Shown here piece by piece: positions 13,911-15,831 of a DNA stretch of 15,831 bases. Position 1 is the stretch's first letter, and the number at the start of each line of letters is the position of its first letter. The notes beneath the pieces are model-generated. The model did no database searches and had not been told where the DNA came from. It was given only the letters and a program-made list of their open reading frames with translations. This stretch comes from Coriobacteriia bacterium (GTDB taxonomy: Bacteria > Actinomycetota > Coriobacteriia > Coriobacteriales > UBA8131): assembly GCA_009781525.1 (NCBI GenBank), contig WQXZ01000023.1, positions 1-15,831 of the forward strand, written 5' to 3'. The translations under genes and the position numbers were made by a program.

Positions 13911-13954
13911 TACATGTGGTATATGCAACAGTAACGTTGCATATACCACATGTA
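13911..13954. repeat. Perfect 19-bp inverted repeat with 6-base spacer
   Basis: TACATGTGGTATATGCAAC (13911-13929) is the exact reverse complement of 13936-13954, around AGTAAC. The half-site ATGCAAC/GTTGCAT recurs in the adjacent palindrome. Four such half-sites within 60 bases suggest paired operator sites or a cruciform. Confidence 0.75.
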
Positions 13955-13955
13955 T

Positions 13956-13969
13956 GTTGCATATGCAAC
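13956..13969. repeat. Perfect 14-bp palindrome sharing half-sites with its neighbour
   Basis: GTTGCATATGCAAC is fully self-complementary. It begins one base after the 19-bp inverted repeat and repeats its inner half-site, as expected for tandem sites of one dimeric DNA-binding protein. Confidence 0.6.
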
Positions 13970-14157
13970 GAAAAATCGAGGGTTTCTGCGCCCCAACCGC
14001 AAAAAAGTTGCAGAAAACTGCGAAACTGCGAAACTGGTTGATTGCGGTTGATTGCCAGGAGCAAACAACCGTGAGCATGGGGGGTGCGCGGTAGGGTATC
14101 CGATGGGTTGGAGGTAAGAGGGGTATAGCACTTGGCTGAGCTTCTGATAGATAGCTC

Positions 14158-14295
14158 GTCGTAGCCGGCGCAACCACCACAACCGGCGCAGCCACCACAA
14201 CCTACACAACCCACGCAATCGGCGTAGCCACCGCAACCCACGCAGCCACCACAACCTACACAACCCACGCAACCGGCGCAGCCACCGCAAGTCAG
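14158..14295. repeat. 54-bp tandem repeat built from shorter ACC/GCA-rich units
   Basis: A unit starting GCAGCCACCACAACCTACAC at 14188 recurs at 14242, with only a few differences over 54 bases. Shorter partial copies (GGCGCAACCACCACAACC) precede it from about 14166. The period is a multiple of three, so several frames stay open. The minus strand can be read as a Cys-Gly-rich or Leu-Arg-Trp-rich peptide, but no start with a ribosome site supports either. Confidence 0.7.
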
Positions 14296-14389
14296 GCACA
14301 AAAGTCAAACTCAATGCGCGAACGCTCTAACAGGAGGAGCAGACATACGCTATTCTTGTTTTGGCACCATAGTACATGGAGGATATATC

Positions 14390-15322
14390 ATGGTAAATTT
14401 CAAGGAATCAATCACTGAGCAAGTCGAATCCAAAAACCTTACGTCCGAGCAGGCATGCCAGTTTTCCTGGCTGTGTGCAGTGCGAGCGCTGCCGTTTTTA
14501 GCGGTAGCCAGAGACTTCGGGTACTGGAGCCAAGCGACTCGCCAACAGCACCTGCTATCTGTTTTCTATGCGCTTGATCTTGCTGCTCTGTATTCCGATG
14601 CGAACAGTCCGGTTCTGACCAGAAACCGCTATGATAATGCGTTCTTTGCAACCAATGCAGCTGTCTCTGCACTCAGAATCGCAGCCAAAGCTGCTAACGC
14701 TGCCGATGCTATCGGTGAGTCTGAAGTTGTCGTCGATCCTGCTGCTTGGGCTGCTTACGCCTCTACGCACGCAGCAAGCGTTGCGGCTAATGCAGCTAAT
14801 ATCAACGCAGCTGCAAAGGCCTTTAAAGAAGGGATTCGTGATGCCGAGCCTGCAGGAGCCAGTCTTGCAAGAGCCATCGACACCTGCGCTGACCCTGCCA
14901 CCGACACCGATGCGTACATCGGTACCGACCTCAACACCGCGACCCTCGCAGCGCAAGCAGCAAACGCCAGCAATAACGCCGCCGACTCTGCGTTGATCGA
15001 TTTCAGCCAGATTATCCTTGCAGACCTGGAGCGTATGAGCAACGAATCAGCACTAGCCCCAAGCGACACCGCGAACACCGCGATCTACAGCGATATCTGG
15101 AGCCGATTCGTAAGGGCACTGCGCGCTATCGACTGCGGATACTGGGCTGACTGGTACACCGAGCTGTTCAAGAACGGCTTGACTTTGTCCGCATCCGACT
15201 TCGATGAGATCGAGACTCGCAGGAGCGCCACCGGTAGAGCGATAGATGAGGGAGCGGCATCGGTTGCACGCTATGTCGAAAACCAAAAGCAGCAAGATGT
15301 TGTTTGGCTCGGCGATGACTGA
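14390..15322 (+). CDS. Ala-rich, Trp-containing protein of unknown function
   Basis: This 310-residue protein starts at ATG 14390, with GGAGG at 14378-14382 seven bases upstream. The N-terminal part (LTSEQACQFSWLCAVRALPF, then FGYWSQATRQQHLLSVFYAL) is helical. The middle (about 85-200) is extremely Ala-rich, with heptad-like AAxxAxxAA spacing that suggests packed helices. The C-terminal part (IWSRFVRALRAIDCGYWADW, then YTELFKNG) has conserved-looking aromatic positions and ends in an acidic tail. From memory, the R-A-L-P-F start and the YWxxWY ending recur in unnamed Ala-rich proteins, sometimes fused to effector domains; I cannot name the family. There is no signal peptide or membrane segment. 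It stands alone between the palindromic region and recA. Confidence 0.75.
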   Translation: MVNFKESITEQVESKNLTSEQACQFSWLCAVRALPFLAVARDFGYWSQATRQQHLLSVFYALDLAALYSDANSPVLTRNRYDNAFFATNAAVSALRIAAKAANAADAIGESEVVVDPAAWAAYASTHAASVAANAANINAAAKAFKEGIRDAEPAGASLARAIDTCADPATDTDAYIGTDLNTATLAAQAANASNNAADSALIDFSQIILADLERMSNESALAPSDTANTAIYSDIWSRFVRALRAIDCGYWADWYTELFKNGLTLSASDFDEIETRRSATGRAIDEGAASVARYVENQKQQDVVWLGDD

Positions 15323-15387
15323 GCGTCAAGACAAGAGAACCCTACCGACCAGAAGCTCTATGCTACCCTTGCTTGGAAATACCGCAC

Positions 15388-15417
15388 GCCCACACAAACG
15401 AGGTTTCCCGTGTGGGT
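15388..15417 (+). terminator. Weak terminator-like hairpin before recA
   Basis: CCCACAC (15389-15395) pairs with GTGTGGG (15410-15416), extended by one G-T pair, 66 bases after the stop of the Ala-rich gene. There is no T run immediately downstream, so it is only a candidate. The rest of 15323-15550 shows no credible gene. Confidence 0.35.
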
Positions 15418-15551
15418 CATCGATGTTTCAGAAATCTTTAAGGTCACTGATAGATTCATTTCAGTCGTGTGCTAAAGGTTTTTAAGAACGATGGCTCATA
15501 GTGTGGCGCAGCATAAAAATCACCTATATTGAAATCTATGTGGATAAGAAC

Positions 15552-15580
15552 TTGACACCGAACAAGCGTTCGTATACTAT
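15552..15580 (+). promoter_or_regulatory. recA promoter
   Basis: A consensus TTGACA (15552-15557) is followed after 17 bases by TACTAT (15575-15580); an overlapping TATACT at 15573 gives a 15-base spacer. The SOS box fills the spacer, so LexA binding would block polymerase. The GTG start lies about 30 bases beyond the -10. Confidence 0.75.
15559..15572. promoter_or_regulatory. SOS box (LexA operator)
   Basis: CGAACAAGCGTTCG carries the 5-base palindromic arms CGAAC and GTTCG around AAGC. This matches the Bacillus/Actinobacterial LexA consensus GAAC-N4-GTTC. It sits between the -35 and -10 of recA, which is autoregulated through LexA in these groups. Confidence 0.85.
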
Positions 15581-15610
15581 TAGCAAAACACTAAATGGAC
15601 GGAGAAGAGC

Positions 15611-15831
15611 GTGGATGCAGAAAAAGTTAAGGCTCTTGAGCTGACGACAGAGCAGATTGAGAAGAAGTTCGGCAAAGGCTCGATTATGCGCTTTGGCGAG
15701 GGAAGCCAAGGCTATGGTATCGAGGTTATTCCTACTGGTGCTTTGTCGCTTGACGCAGCGCTCGGGGTTGGAGGCGTGCCACGCGGGCGTATTGTCGAGA
15801 TATATGGGCCAGAGGCTAGTGGCAAGACGAC
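15611..15831 (+). CDS. recA: RecA recombinase, N-terminal part
   Basis: The first 73 codons of recA are present; the gene runs off the window. GTG 15611 is the start, with GGAGA at 15601-15605. The product reads MDAEKVKALELTTEQIEKKF, then FGKGSIMRFGE (20-30), typical of the RecA N-terminal helix and strand. It continues with IPTGALSLDAALGVGGVPRG (40-59) and the Walker A motif GPEASGKT (66-73). RecA forms the ATP-dependent filament for homologous recombination and triggers LexA self-cleavage. The upstream SOS box and consensus promoter indicate damage-inducible expression. In related bacteria it directly follows cinA; here about 6.7 kb separate it from the cinA domain. Confidence 0.97.
   Translation, partial: MDAEKVKALELTTEQIEKKFGKGSIMRFGEGSQGYGIEVIPTGALSLDAALGVGGVPRGRIVEIYGPEASGKT

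Larger units (their letters stand above)
13858..14016. repeat. Nested palindromic element (159 bp)
   Basis: The outer arm 13858-13885 (TTTCTGCAACTTTTTTGCGG, then TTGGGCGC) is complementary to 13988-14016, with one extra C as the only difference. Inside lie a perfect 19-bp palindrome with a 6-base centre (13911-13954) and a separate 14-bp perfect palindrome (13956-13969). The element is non-coding and lies in the hen1/Ala-rich-gene divergent intergenic region. It could be a small foldback/MITE-like element, a terminator pair, or a regulator-binding region. Confidence 0.7.

Noticed and set aside
13911..13954. dif-like recombination site (arms with 6-base centre)
   Set aside because: The 6-base spacer is suggestive, but the 19-bp perfect arms do not resemble XerC/XerD half-sites, and nested palindromes fit operators or a foldback better.
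14158..14295. CRISPR array
   Set aside because: The units are contiguous tandem repeats without unique spacers, and no cas genes are nearby.
13831..14301. Cys-Gly-rich minus-strand frame of 156 codons
   Set aside because: It begins with TTG without a ribosome site, its Cys-Gly part comes from the 54-bp repeat, and the remainder runs through the palindromic element. It is noted as a repeat instead.
15246..15485. Plus-strand frame of 79 codons overlapping the end of the Ala-rich gene
   Set aside because: It starts inside that gene, has no ribosome site, and its composition looks random.

Overview
The window most likely comes from a moderate-GC Gram-positive of the Actinomycetota, perhaps Coriobacteriia-like; the lineage is an inference. 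The evidence is strong GGAGG-type ribosome binding sites, the pgsA, cinA, recA order, and a GAAC-N4-GTTC SOS box at recA, the type shared by Bacillota and Actinomycetota.

Layout. (1) 1-2878: the tail of an unidentified acidic protein, a terminator, then a large secreted subtilisin-like protease ending in Ig-like repeats and a LysM domain. (2) 2948-5293: an accessory island with two divergent toxin-antitoxin-like units. On the minus strand is a HipA/CtkA-like kinase with a small partner. On the plus strand is a RelB/DinJ-type antitoxin, a PIN-domain toxin and a third small gene. (3) 5294-7242: a two-repeat lipoprotein preceded by a truncated, frameshifted paralogue; both share upstream motifs. 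(4) 7512-8861: a single reading frame fusing PgsA (phosphatidylglycerophosphate synthase) to a CinA-type amidase. (5) 8928-9112: a perfect 41-bp inverted repeat forming a 185-bp foldback. (6) 9253-13484 (minus): the RNA repair pair hen1-pnkp, overlapping by 10 bp. (7) 13485-14389: about 900 bp without a convincing gene, holding C-rich repeats, a G-quadruplex motif, nested palindromes and a 54-bp tandem repeat. (8) 14390-15322: an Ala/Trp-rich protein of unknown function. (9) 15552-15831: the SOS-regulated promoter and first 73 codons of recA.

How the parts relate. In many Gram-positives pgsA, cinA and recA are adjacent. Here pgsA and cinA are fused, and an RNA-repair operon plus an unknown gene sit between cinA and recA. 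The inserted operon is bracketed by two unrelated foldback structures. Pnkp and Hen1 should heal, seal and 2'-O-methylate RNA cut by ribotoxins. The toxin modules nearby raise the idea of a damage/repair neighbourhood, but nothing in the sequence ties them to the repair pair. A recurring oddity is in-frame low-complexity sequence (RGG, Gly-Ser, Gly-Ala, Ser-Thr-Pro) inside otherwise conserved enzymes.
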